A stretch of DNA of 64,000 bases from Aminobacter aganoensis (lineage in GTDB: Bacteria > Pseudomonadota > Alphaproteobacteria > Rhizobiales > Rhizobiaceae), in contig NZ_JACHOU010000003.1 in NCBI RefSeq assembly GCF_014206975.1, positions 124,001 to 188,000 on the forward strand, written 5' to 3'. Of this stretch, positions 1-8,002 are shown one piece after another. The notes beneath the pieces are model-generated. The model ran no database searches and was not told where the DNA came from. It worked only from the letters and a program-made list of their open reading frames with translations. Position 1 is the first letter of the stretch; the number at the start of each line of letters is the position of its first letter. The position numbers were made by a program, and so were the translations under genes.

Positions 1-327
1 GCGGCCATCCTCCTGCGGTCCCGTCAGGAACTCCGCGCCATCCCTCTGCTCCGCCAGGATGGCTATGGGCAGCCGGTTGGGCCGGAAGACGATGGCCGGC
101 AGGTCGAAGCGGCCGCGCACGAAATCGCGATGCTCGAACTCTTGCGTTTCCAGGCCGATGCGCTCGGCCAGGTGGCGGATTTCCTGAACTTCGATCCTGG
201 TCGCCGAGATAGGCACGCCGGAAAACAGCACGGTTTCGGCGCTGGGGCGGCCGAGATAGGCAGCCACCGCCGAAAAACAGGATTTGAACGCCTCGACCGG
301 AGTCTGGATATGCGTCTGCTGGTTCAT
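1..327 (-). CDS. Type I secretion ABC transporter (LapB-like), N-terminal part only
   Basis: The reading frame starts at an ATG (327 on the minus strand) and is still open at the window edge, so only about 109 residues are visible. The product would energise one-step export of a large adhesin across both membranes. The visible part begins MNQQTHIQTPVEAFKSC and resembles the peptidase-C39-like N-terminal domain of LapB-type transporters, which lacks the usual catalytic Cys context. The ATPase and membrane domains lie outside the window. It starts 32 bases after the stop of the TolC-like gene on the same strand, so the two are probably one operon. The call rests mainly on this context; a stand-alone peptidase-like protein is less likely. 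Confidence 0.65.
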   Translation of the reverse strand, partial: MNQQTHIQTPVEAFKSCFSAVAAYLGRPSAETVLFSGVPISATRIEVQEIRHLAERIGLETQEFEHRDFVRGRFDLPAIVFRPNRLPIAILAEQRDGAEFLTGPQEDGR

Positions 328-359
328 GACGGACGGGGGCTGCCGTCAGGCAGACACCC

Positions 360-1805
360 CTACTTCTTTCTGACCGGAGCGAGCAGGTCGAATGGCATGT
401 CGTTGACCTGCTCCGACGGCGTCCGCGCATAGGTCTCGGTGTCGGCGGTCGCCGGCACGTTGAACTCGCTGCGGGCGTAGGCGGCAGCCTGCTTGGCCGG
501 TGCGATGTTCATGGTCTTCAGCAACTGGCCCGTCGCGGCCAACAGCCGGTATTCGGCGAACAGCGACGCGAATGATGCGGTGTTTGCCAGCGTCTCGGTG
601 TTGAAGCGCGTGTTCTGCGCGTCGAGCACGTCGAGAAGCGAACGCTGGCCGACCTTGAATTGCTCGCGATACGAGGTCACCAGCCTGTCATTGGCGACGG
701 CCTGCTGGCGCAGCGTCTTGGCGAGGTCAGCCTGGCGGAAGCGGCGATCCCAGGAGATGCGCACGGCTTCTTCGATCTCGCGCTGCACCTGGTGCATGGC
801 AAGGCGCTGCTCGCTGACGCGGCGGATCTGTTCCTGCTCGTTGGCCTTGTCGATGCCGCCGCGATAGAGGTTCCAGCGCAGCACCAGGCGGGCCTGCAGG
901 TCGTTGGTCTCGTCGGCCGAGCCGTCGATGTCGTTGCCGACGCGGGCGCGGCCTTCAGCCACCACTTCCGGGCCGTACTTGGCGCGCGCTGCATCGACCA
1001 GCGACGCCGCGGCGTCGATGTCGCTGCTGGCCATGTGGATGCGCGGATTGTTGCGGCGGGCAAGGCCGATCGCATCGTCGAGCGAGCGCGGCAGGGCCTT
1101 GGCCACCGAACCGGGCTTGGACGGGCTGACCAGCGGTTTGCCGACGGTCTTGAAGAAGCGGATCTTGGAGGCTTCCAGCTCTTCGGACGCCTCCTGCACG
1201 CGCGCCTTGGCGGCGAACAGGCGTTCTTCGGCCTGCTGGCGGTCGGCGTCGGTCAGGGCGCCGCCCTGGATGCCTTCGCGAATGTCGCCGAGGATCGACT
1301 GGTGGAAGCCGAGATTGCGCTTGGCTTCGCCCACGATCTGGGCCTGGAGCACGTATTCGAGATAATCCTGGACGACCGAAAGGCCGATGAATTCGGAGCG
1401 TTCGAGCACGCGAAAGGACGCGCCGTCGACGCGCGAGGCCTGCCGGGTGAGCTCGGCGCGGCGGGCGCCGTTGTCGAACAGCTTCTGGGTGACGACGACG
1501 CCGGCTTCAGACGGATAGAGCGCATCGTCTTCGATCGACAGGGCGCGGCGCGAGGGATTGTCGAGCCGGCGTACGCCGGTCGAGGCTTCCAGGTCCACGC
1601 TGGGGAGGTAGAGACCCTTTGCCTGCCGCAGTTCGAACTCGATCGCTTCGCGGTTCTCGATGGCCTGGCCGATCTCGGGATTGGATTCGACGGCCACCGC
1701 CATCGCTTCCTTCAGCGACAGCGCGCTTGCTCCGTTGCCCGACAGCATGGTCGCCGCCAACAACACCGCCAGCCGCTGCGCCAGGCGCCCAAAATTCAAC
1801 TGCAT
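360..1805 (-). CDS. TolC-family outer membrane channel for type I secretion (LapE-like)
   Basis: This 481-residue protein starts with a clear signal peptide (MQLNFGRLAQRLAVLLAATM, then GNGASA before the mature part). It has the length and the two repeated, Ala/Gln/Glu-rich helical halves of TolC-like outer membrane efflux proteins. Such proteins form a trimeric tunnel from periplasm to outside and dock onto an inner-membrane ABC exporter. The gene lies between a LapG-like protease gene upstream and the start of a LapB-like ATPase gene downstream, all on the minus strand, which points to adhesin export rather than drug efflux. No membrane-fusion protein is visible; it would be expected beyond position 1. 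Confidence 0.88.
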   Translation of the reverse strand: MQLNFGRLAQRLAVLLAATMLSGNGASALSLKEAMAVAVESNPEIGQAIENREAIEFELRQAKGLYLPSVDLEASTGVRRLDNPSRRALSIEDDALYPSEAGVVVTQKLFDNGARRAELTRQASRVDGASFRVLERSEFIGLSVVQDYLEYVLQAQIVGEAKRNLGFHQSILGDIREGIQGGALTDADRQQAEERLFAAKARVQEASEELEASKIRFFKTVGKPLVSPSKPGSVAKALPRSLDDAIGLARRNNPRIHMASSDIDAAASLVDAARAKYGPEVVAEGRARVGNDIDGSADETNDLQARLVLRWNLYRGGIDKANEQEQIRRVSEQRLAMHQVQREIEEAVRISWDRRFRQADLAKTLRQQAVANDRLVTSYREQFKVGQRSLLDVLDAQNTRFNTETLANTASFASLFAEYRLLAATGQLLKTMNIAPAKQAAAYARSEFNVPATADTETYARTPSEQVNDMPFDLLAPVRKK

Positions 1806-2121
1806 CTAAACTCTCCCCACTCCATCCCGACATTCGTCGCAGCCGGGATCCCAATCCGTACCCGCCGTGAGCAATTATCCAGCGGCGCATGAAAATCGAC
1901 AGCTATTTGATAGTCCAGAACCTGAATCGGGGGGCATTGTGCTATTTGGTCAAAGCACTGATGCAAAAATACTACATTTCCGGCTGCAAAATTTGAATTT
2001 GTTAATGAACGTCGAGGTTGTGCACAGAGGGGCCGCGTGCCCGGCATGTCAGGCCAACCTGTAATTGTCCGGCAGGCGCGCGGGCGATTCCATGCTTCAT
2101 CGTCTTTGGGCCGCCGGTCCA
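1806..2121. other. AT-rich intergenic region upstream of the TolC-like gene
   Basis: The 316 bases hold no ORF that looks coding. The stretch from about 1875 to 2010 is markedly richer in A and T than the neighbouring genes. It is the likely promoter region of the minus-strand tolC-like/lapB-like operon. No clear -35/-10 pair or terminator could be picked out by eye. Confidence 0.4.
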
Positions 2122-3048
2122 CTATTGCCGCACCGGGCCTTCGCCGGGCGCGATCGTTGTGAAATCGTTGCCGACAGAGGCGATTTGCGCCGATCCTGAC
2201 CGTGCGCCATGGATCCAGGCGCGGTCGGTGCTGAACGAATAGAGCGGGACGTAGCTCCTGTAGACGTCGTCGCCGGCCACGGTGTTGCTCAGATTGTCGA
2301 GGATGAAGTTTCCACTTTGGGTGGCAACCGACAGCACGGCATGAAACACGCCGCGGCCGGTGTCCTTGAGTACAACTAGGGACATGCTCCGTGCCGGCAC
2401 GCCGGCCTCGATCAGCGCCGCCATCTTGAGGATGACATAGTCTTCGCAGTCGCCGACGCCGCGCGACAGTATTTCCGCAGGCTTGGCCCAGTAATCCAGG
2501 TTGCCGTAGACTGCGTCGTCCTGGCGGTAGGCGATCATCGTGTTGACGGCGCGGTTGACGCTGGCAAGCTTGTCCATGAACTTCTTGTCGCGGGCGCCCG
2601 TGGCGACGGCCGCAAACTCGGCGCCCCTCTTGCCGCAGTTCGCCTCGGCGCAGTCGTTGATCTTGCTGTAGACCTTGGCCCAGCGGCCTGCGACCGGGAA
2701 GTTGCGCATCGGAATGGCAACCGAGCCGAACACGCCTGGCACGATGGCAGCGGTCTTGATCGGATCGATGCCCGCGGGAACGTCATCCTTCGAAGCGGTG
2801 CGCACCGCCAGGCTGTAGCCATCGAAGTTCGGGCCGAACTGGAAAGGTTCGCTTGTGGCGGCCGCTGCCGGCGGTTGCGGCAGCATCAGGCCGCCGAGGA
2901 GCTGCATGGCGCTTGGCTGGTTCAGTGTGGGCGCTTCGGCGTCGGAACCCTCGCTTGCATGGGCGCCGGGCAATGCGATGGCAAGAAGAGTTGCTGCCGC
3001 AAATATGTTCAATCCGAACTTCGAAACGTTGGTTGATGTTGCTTTCAT
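2122..3048 (-). CDS. Transglutaminase-like cysteine peptidase (LapG/BTLCP type)
   Basis: The 308-residue protein has an N-terminal signal-like segment (about residues 11-32) and the Cys-His-Asp triad of the bacterial transglutaminase-like cysteine peptidases: Cys201 in GVGDCEDYV, His236 in GVFHAVLSV and Asp251 in FILDNL. LapG, the best known member, is a periplasmic protease that cuts the N-terminus of a surface adhesin and so releases biofilm cells when c-di-GMP is low. The gene lies just upstream of tolC-like and lapB-like genes. The ATG at 3048 is preferred over the GTG at 3057 because AGGTGG lies six bases before it. The region between signal and triad is longer than in minimal family members. 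Confidence 0.85.
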   Translation of the reverse strand: MKATSTNVSKFGLNIFAAATLLAIALPGAHASEGSDAEAPTLNQPSAMQLLGGLMLPQPPAAAATSEPFQFGPNFDGYSLAVRTASKDDVPAGIDPIKTAAIVPGVFGSVAIPMRNFPVAGRWAKVYSKINDCAEANCGKRGAEFAAVATGARDKKFMDKLASVNRAVNTMIAYRQDDAVYGNLDYWAKPAEILSRGVGDCEDYVILKMAALIEAGVPARSMSLVVLKDTGRGVFHAVLSVATQSGNFILDNLSNTVAGDDVYRSYVPLYSFSTDRAWIHGARSGSAQIASVGNDFTTIAPGEGPVRQ

Positions 3049-3147
3049 GTCGCCCACCTATTTTGGTGAACGCTAGCAACATCGTCTCAAATTATCGGAA
3101 AGGAACAAAGGTAATCGGGAGATAATCTTCAATGTACGCTTTAAATC

Positions 3148-3167
3148 GAATTTTATGCGAATTTTAT
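3148..3167. repeat. Short direct repeat GAATTTTAT x2 in a divergent promoter region
   Basis: The nonamer GAATTTTAT occurs at 3148-3156 and again at 3159-3167, eleven bases apart (one helical turn). It sits in the AT-rich stretch between the divergent protease gene (minus) and thermonuclease-like gene (plus). The spacing would suit a regulator binding on one DNA face, but the repeat could equally reflect AT-rich -10 elements. Confidence 0.35.
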
Positions 3168-3303
3168 ACTTTGGCTCGGAAGGGCTGGCGCTGCGCCGCG
3201 ATCCGTGGCCTTGTTGGCCCCGAGCGGAGGAGTGCGGGCAGCCTGGCATGGCAAGTGGCAGATCTGAATTCTGGATGGTCTGGTGCGGGCGAGGGCGGGT
3301 TCG

Positions 3304-4008
3304 ATGACGCCGGCGCGGAAAATGCTGGTTCATGCCGGGGCGGCCCTGGGCATCGGCGCCGTCGCACTGACCATCATGGCGGCGAAAAGCGCCCATCGGC
3401 CGTCGCAGCCGATATTCGATCCCGTGTCGACCCAAGTGCGGGCGCTGCCGCCGCCTCGGCATCAGGGTGCGGCCGCCGCCGTGGCGCCGCCGAGCCCGGC
3501 CCGACCGATCTCGCCCGAGGTGGTCGCACCTCCCGAGATCGCCAGGCTTGAATTGGAGCGCATCGAGGCGAGGCCGCCTCTCGGCGATCTCGGGCTTGCC
3601 CCGCCGCCCAAGCGAATCGGGCCGGACGACTGGGAGGGCACGCTGCTCTATCGTCCCGTGGTGACCTCCTCGGCCTCGTTCGAGGCGATGGGCTACACCA
3701 TTCTCCTTTCCGGCACGAAAGCCATCGGCAGCGACCAGATTTGCGCGTTCGAAGGCATCTCCTGGCGTTGCGGCGAGCGCGCCCTGCTTGCCTTCAGATA
3801 TTGGCTGCGCGGCCGCGCGCCCCTGTGCCAGGTATTCCCGCCGGCCGAACGCCAGCCCGTGGCGGCCGCCTGCAGGTTGGGAAAACAGGACGTCGGCGCC
3901 TGGCTCGTCTCCAATGGCTGGGCCCATGCGCTGCCCGGTGGTGGCTATGAAAAGGCCGAAGAGGTGGCGCGGAAGGCCGGCATGGGCATGTTCGGCCCAC
4001 CGGATTGA
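3304..4008 (+). CDS. Thermonuclease-family (SNase-like) protein, membrane-anchored or exported
   Basis: The 234-residue product has an N-terminal hydrophobic segment (about residues 7-27), a Pro/Ala-rich linker (about 40-90) and a C-terminal domain like the short SNase-like proteins of rhizobia. In that domain a WRCGERALLAFRYWLRGR segment is followed by Cys, DVGAWLVSNGWA and a Tyr-Glu-x-Ala-Glu helix. The classical Arg/Asp/Glu nuclease residues are not obvious, so nuclease activity is uncertain. An upstream GTG at 3283 is possible, but the ATG at 3304 gives the cleaner signal sequence. It is followed by a diguanylate cyclase gene on the same strand, about 155 bases on. Confidence 0.6.
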   Translation: MTPARKMLVHAGAALGIGAVALTIMAAKSAHRPSQPIFDPVSTQVRALPPPRHQGAAAAVAPPSPARPISPEVVAPPEIARLELERIEARPPLGDLGLAPPPKRIGPDDWEGTLLYRPVVTSSASFEAMGYTILLSGTKAIGSDQICAFEGISWRCGERALLAFRYWLRGRAPLCQVFPPAERQPVAAACRLGKQDVGAWLVSNGWAHALPGGGYEKAEEVARKAGMGMFGPPD

Positions 4009-4163
4009 TCGGCATAAATCGACGCAGCAAGTGGCTTCGGCCTGTTCAAAAGCACCGGTTTCGCCTAGTTTCCGGCAGATCCGTCAAATTGTTCGTATTC
4101 ACAGAGGGAATGTTTCATTCTCACCGGATAGATCGATTCGACATGAGAGCGGAGGGATCTGGC

Positions 4164-4952
4164 GTGGACAATTCGGGTGCGGGGAATGCGGGTCGTGGCT
4201 GGGCGCCGGTCGCCCGCTATGCGTTGATGGGCTCGGCCGCATGCGCAGTGGTTGCGGCGGGCGCCGCGGCACTTTTGTTTCAGGGCCAGGGCGATCCCGT
4301 GTTCTGGCGTGGCGTCATTGGCGCCGGCGCCGTAGCCGGCCTGGTCGCCGCACCGCTGCTCGCCATCGTTGCCAATGAACGGCGCAAGTTCGGCGCGCTG
4401 AAGTCCGAGGTCAGCCGGCTGTCGTCGACCGACGCGCTCACCTCCTGCCTCAACAGCGGCGTCTTCGCCAATCTGATCGATGCTTTCCGCGGCAACTCGA
4501 CGTCGGGCGGTCGCCGCCAGGGCGCCCTGCTCGTTGTGGAGATCGATGATTTCCGTGCCATCAACGCCAAGTTCGGCCATGCCTGGGGCGACGAAGTGCT
4601 GAAGAGCGTCGCCGGAACGATCAAGTCCTCGGTGCGCGCCGGCGACCTGGTCGGCCGCATCGGCGGCGAGGAATTCGGCATCTTCCTGCCCGGCACCAGT
4701 CGCGAGAACGCCGAGCGCGTTGCGGAGCGTATCCGCGGCACGGTCTCCGACACGGTGCTCGAGCCGGGTGCCCGGCAGTTGCCCCTGTCGGTCAGCGTCG
4801 GCGCGGTGCTGTTCGAGGACCAGGTCGAGTTCGATGATCTGTTCCGTCATGCCGACGACCGCCTCAGCGAGGCCAAGGCGCGCGGCCGCAACCGCATCGA
4901 GTTCGCCGACATGCCGGCGCAGCCGGAGGCACGGCCGGGCCTCGACTCCTGA
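4164..4952 (+). CDS. Diguanylate cyclase with two N-terminal membrane segments (GGDEF domain)
   Basis: The 262-residue protein makes the second messenger c-di-GMP from two GTP. Two hydrophobic segments (about residues 18-39 and 49-69) are followed by a GGDEF domain (about 85-250) with the active-site signature GGEEF at 167-171. An RAGD motif five residues upstream (158-161) matches the inhibitory I-site, so product feedback is expected. The GTG start at 4164 is chosen because GGAGGG lies seven bases before it; ATG at 4143 or 4110 would add residues without a good ribosome site. Its position near LapG/LapE/LapB-like genes suggests it feeds c-di-GMP control of adhesin release, but this is inference. 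Confidence 0.85.
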   Translation: MDNSGAGNAGRGWAPVARYALMGSAACAVVAAGAAALLFQGQGDPVFWRGVIGAGAVAGLVAAPLLAIVANERRKFGALKSEVSRLSSTDALTSCLNSGVFANLIDAFRGNSTSGGRRQGALLVVEIDDFRAINAKFGHAWGDEVLKSVAGTIKSSVRAGDLVGRIGGEEFGIFLPGTSRENAERVAERIRGTVSDTVLEPGARQLPLSVSVGAVLFEDQVEFDDLFRHADDRLSEAKARGRNRIEFADMPAQPEARPGLDS

Positions 4953-5315
4953 GGCCCATGCGGCCTTGCAGGCCTATTTGCGAAACCGGTAGAATCTTAA
5001 CGGTTCGCGCAAGAATTCCTGAAATCTCAGCATGTCCTGATGTACCTGCTTTTCATCTGGCGGGGCAGGTACGTGGAAAATCCTTCGGGCGAAACGCGGC
5101 AACTTCGGCGCCTGGCGGCGATGGCCATGTGTCATGGCTGGCGCGCCGAGGCGATGCCGGCCGGGGTGACCCTGGAGCTTGAGTCCGCCTCGCCAATGGC
5201 AATCGGCGCACCCAATGTCTCGGCCTGCAACAGTTGGTTGCTGGCGCATATATCGCCAGTCTCTAATCTGTGGTGGGGCTTGATTCGCACACCGAACGGA
5301 GAGGGAGAATACCCG
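4953..5315. other. Intergenic region with two inverted repeats
   Basis: No convincing gene lies in these 363 bases. Just after the cyclase stop, 4978-5012 holds an interrupted inverted repeat (TTGCG-AACCG against CGGTT-CGCAA) that may be a weak terminator. At 5042-5049 and 5065-5072, GTACCTGC and GCAGGTAC form a perfect eight-base inverted repeat with a 15-base loop, which could be a regulator site. The remainder probably carries the promoter of the secreted protein that starts at 5316. Confidence 0.4.
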
Positions 5316-6377
5316 GTGTTCACAAGCAGAAAGTTCCTCGTCAGCGCAGTCTCGGCATTCGCCATCAGCGTTTTGCCTATCACCTTCGATTCTTCGTCCA
5401 TCGTCAGTTTCGCCAAGGCCCATGCCAAGGGTGGCGATCATGGCGGTGGCAACGACAAGGGCGGCGGGAACGACAAGGGCGGTGGCGGCTCTGATCGCGG
5501 CAACAGCGGCGGCAAGGGCAAGGGCAAGGACGGCAACTCGTCGAAATCGGGTGGCAAGTCGGCCTCGTCGGGAAACCTGATGGACTCGCTGTTTGGTGGC
5601 GGCAACAAGTCTTCTGTCCAGAAGGCGAAGCCCGGTGCTGCGAAGAGCGCCAAGTCCAGGCAGAAATCGAAGACGCCCGAGGTTCTCACGGCGTCGGTCG
5701 GCAAGACCGCGAAGGAAAAGAACCTCAACGCACGGCTGGCCGGCCTCAATTCGCTCAATCGCAATTATCACGCCTATCTCAACTCCCAGTCGCCCAGGAT
5801 GGCGCTCGTCCGCGAATTCGTGCTGCAGTCTGCGAAGGCCGACCTGGCGGGTGAAGCGCTGGCAGCAGCCACGGAAAAGGCGGCGCAATCGCAGTCGGCG
5901 TTGGATGCGGCCCTTGCCGCGATCGAGCCGTTTGACGGCAGCGCGCCGATCGCCGATCCGACCGCCGATGCGCTCCAGGCGCGACTGGACGAGCTGAACG
6001 GCATGGAGCCGCCGCTCGACGCAGCCGAGTTCGATGCCTTCAACGCCGAAAAGCAGGCTCTTTCGGATGCGCTGGCGGCTTCCGACCAGCTTGTTGCTGA
6101 CGATCAGGCCGTGGCGGACGCCCAGGCGGCTGCCGACGCGGCAGCCGAAGGCACCACGGACGCGGACCTCAAGGAAGCCCTGATGGCGGCCGCCAACAAG
6201 AACCGCGTTGCCGAGTATGGCGACGACTACGTCAACGACGAGGTGATGGATTGGGCCAAGGGCGTCCTTGGTGTCGGTGACGCCTACGGCAAGATCGACC
6301 AGATCAAGGAAACCCTTCCGGTCGAAACGGCGGAAGCCGGGCCTGCGCCTGCTCCGGTGGTCGAGCCGGCGCCGTAG
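5316..6377 (+). CDS. Secreted protein of unknown function, Gly/Lys-rich then Ala-rich helical
   Basis: I do not recognise this 353-residue protein. It begins with a Lys/Arg-poor hydrophobic segment (residues 6-30) that looks like a signal peptide. Next is a low-complexity stretch (about 38-80) of Gly, Asp, Asn, Ser and Lys with repeated GGGNDKGG units. A long Ala/Asp/Glu-rich section follows, predicted mostly helical and possibly coiled-coil (about 145-310), ending in a Pro/Ala/Val tail. The GTG start at 5316 follows GGAGAGGGAG with an eight-base gap; the longer frame from 5040 has no ribosome site and would bury the signal peptide. Closeness to adhesin-export genes makes a cell-surface role conceivable. 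Confidence 0.65.
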   Translation: MFTSRKFLVSAVSAFAISVLPITFDSSSIVSFAKAHAKGGDHGGGNDKGGGNDKGGGGSDRGNSGGKGKGKDGNSSKSGGKSASSGNLMDSLFGGGNKSSVQKAKPGAAKSAKSRQKSKTPEVLTASVGKTAKEKNLNARLAGLNSLNRNYHAYLNSQSPRMALVREFVLQSAKADLAGEALAAATEKAAQSQSALDAALAAIEPFDGSAPIADPTADALQARLDELNGMEPPLDAAEFDAFNAEKQALSDALAASDQLVADDQAVADAQAAADAAAEGTTDADLKEALMAAANKNRVAEYGDDYVNDEVMDWAKGVLGVGDAYGKIDQIKETLPVETAEAGPAPAPVVEPAP

Positions 6378-6467
6378 ACCGCGCCGGCCGTCGTTCCCGT
6401 GGTGTTGCCGGCCAACTGATCGAGGCCGCGGGCCGGCAAACGGCCATGGCTGGCTTCAAGCGTTTTC

Positions 6468-6496
6468 AACCGCCGTCGGGTATCCCGGCGGCGGTT
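6468..6496. terminator. Candidate bidirectional hairpin terminator
   Basis: A 13-base stem (AACCGCCGTCGGG against CCCGGCGGCGGTT, one G-T pair) encloses a three-base loop. A TTTT run lies just upstream and a GT-rich stretch downstream. It sits 90 bases after the secreted-protein stop and before the next operon. Confidence 0.55.
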
Positions 6497-6624
6497 GTGT
6501 GTTGAAGTCCTTGCGGCGAGCCGTGCGCCAGCATGTTTGCACGCCGCCAGGACCGTTCGTCGGCATGAGAAAAACAGCCTGAAGTCCGTCGGCACCCGTT
6601 GACACGGGGGTGTCCGTTTTGCAG

Positions 6625-6642
6625 AGTGAAACCGGTTTCACT
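6625..6642. promoter_or_regulatory. Perfect 18-bp palindrome, LacI-type operator, at the head of the importer operon
   Basis: AGTGAAACC and GGTTTCACT form a perfect palindrome centred on CG, the typical shape of LacI-family operators. It lies 18 bases before the TTG start of the first permease gene. A TTGACA at 6599-6604 could be the -35 box, which would place the palindrome over the -10 and start point, as expected for repression. The LacI-family gene at 10654-11652 is the obvious candidate to bind it. Confidence 0.75.
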
Positions 6643-6659
6643 TTCCGGGAACGTGCCGC

Positions 6660-7331
6660 TTGAAGTTCGACCTGTCGATCCTCGCCAAGCATATCCCCTT
6701 CCTGCTGGAAGGGGCCTGGCTGACGTTGCAGGCCTGCACGCTGGCCGTGATCGGTTCGCTGGTGCTCGGCCTGGCCGTCGGTGCCATGCGCACGTCGGCC
6801 TCGCCGCTGCTCAACAGGCTGGCGGCGGTCTATGTCGACATCTTCCGCAACATCCCGTTCATCGTGCAGCTGTTCTTCTTCTATTTCGGCCTGCCCGAGA
6901 TCGGCATCTACATCGATGCCTTCACGACGGGCGTCGTTGCGCTTTCGATCGCCGGCGGCGCCTTCACCTCGGACGTCATCCGCTCGGGCATCCTGGCAAT
7001 CGACCCGGGTGTCATCGAGGCAGCACAGGTCAGTGGGCTGAAGAAGAGCACGATCTTCCGCAGGATCATCCTGCCGATTGCCCTGCGCGCCTCGATCCGG
7101 CCGCTCGGATCGGTGTTCGTCAACCTGATCCTGACGTCCTCGATCCTGTCGACGATCACCCTCAACGAACTGACCGGTTCGGCCAAGATCGTGGCGTCGA
7201 ACACGTTCAGGCCCTTTGAGGTCTATTTCGTCCTGCTCGTCGCCTACGCAGCACTGACCTATACGGTGTCGATCCTGATCGGCATGCTGCACCGCCATCT
7301 CAACCGTCACCAGGCGGAGGGGGCGGTCTGA
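6660..7331 (+). CDS. Amino-acid-type ABC transporter permease (HisM/GlnP family), subunit 1
   Basis: The 223-residue inner-membrane protein has five hydrophobic segments and the EAA loop (AAQVSGLKKSTIFRRIILP, about residues 119-137) that contacts the ATPase. It belongs to the polar amino acid/opine permease family. The start is a TTG, since no ATG occurs before the family-typical N-terminus MKFDLSILAKHIPFLLEG; GGGA lies nine bases upstream. It is the first gene of an operon with a second permease, an ATPase, an asparaginase-like hydrolase and a binding protein. The substrate is not readable from the permease itself; the hydrolase suggests an asparagine conjugate. Confidence 0.9.
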   Translation: MKFDLSILAKHIPFLLEGAWLTLQACTLAVIGSLVLGLAVGAMRTSASPLLNRLAAVYVDIFRNIPFIVQLFFFYFGLPEIGIYIDAFTTGVVALSIAGGAFTSDVIRSGILAIDPGVIEAAQVSGLKKSTIFRRIILPIALRASIRPLGSVFVNLILTSSILSTITLNELTGSAKIVASNTFRPFEVYFVLLVAYAALTYTVSILIGMLHRHLNRHQAEGAV

Positions 7332-8002
7332 TGCGCTACGGGGATTTCACGCCGTTCGACATCGTGCTGCTGCTTCAGGGCCTCGGCGTCTCGCTGGCGC
7401 TGTTCGTCTCGACGACGCTGATTGGCCTGGTCATCGGCACGGCCTGGGCGGTGATCCGCTTCTATCGCGTGCCGGTGCTGGCCCAGATCGTCGCCTTCAT
7501 CGCCGAGCTGCTCAAGAACTCGCCGGTTCTGGTGCAGCTGTTCCTGGTCTTCTTCGGCCTGCCGGCCTTCCTCAAGATCAACGTCACGCCGACCGAGGCC
7601 GCCGTCATCACGCTCTCGGGAAACAGCGCCGCCTTCATCTATGTCATCGCGGTGTCGGCCATCGAGTCGGTGGGGCGCGACCAGATCGAGGCGGCGCGGG
7701 TCTTCGGCCTCACCCGCTGGCAGATCCTGCGCCGGGTCATCGCGCCACAGGCGGCAGCCTTCGCCATTGGCCCGCTCACCGGGCTCCTGGTCAACCAACT
7801 GCAGGTGACCTCGCTGATCTCGGTCATCGGTGTCATGGACCTGACCAAGGTCGGCAATATCCTCAACCTGCGCACGCTGAAGCCGTTCATCGTCTGGACC
7901 GCCGTCGGCGCGCTCTATTACCTGACCGCAAAGCTGGTCGCCTACGCCGGAGGCCGCTTCGAAAAGCGGCTCAGGGCGCACACGGCATGGAGAGGCCTCT
8001 GA
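7331..8002 (+). CDS. Amino-acid-type ABC transporter permease, subunit 2
   Basis: This second 223-residue permease starts at an ATG overlapping the previous stop by one base, indicating translational coupling. It has the same five-segment architecture and an EAA loop (AARVFGLTRWQILRRVIAP). Two different permeases of this family normally form a heterodimer through which the substrate passes. The next gene, the ATPase, is coupled in the same TGATG manner. Confidence 0.9.
   Translation: MRYGDFTPFDIVLLLQGLGVSLALFVSTTLIGLVIGTAWAVIRFYRVPVLAQIVAFIAELLKNSPVLVQLFLVFFGLPAFLKINVTPTEAAVITLSGNSAAFIYVIAVSAIESVGRDQIEAARVFGLTRWQILRRVIAPQAAAFAIGPLTGLLVNQLQVTSLISVIGVMDLTKVGNILNLRTLKPFIVWTAVGALYYLTAKLVAYAGGRFEKRLRAHTAWRGL

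Noticed and set aside
660-1892. Long plus-strand ORF (410 codons) opposite the TolC-like gene
   Set aside because: It is an antisense shadow of a GC-rich gene; its translation is Arg/Gly/Asp-rich with no domain, while the minus-strand frame is a complete TolC protein with signal peptide.
1796-2122. 108-codon minus-strand ORF between the TolC-like and LapG-like genes
   Set aside because: It overlaps the TolC start, runs through AT-rich promoter-like DNA and matches no family.
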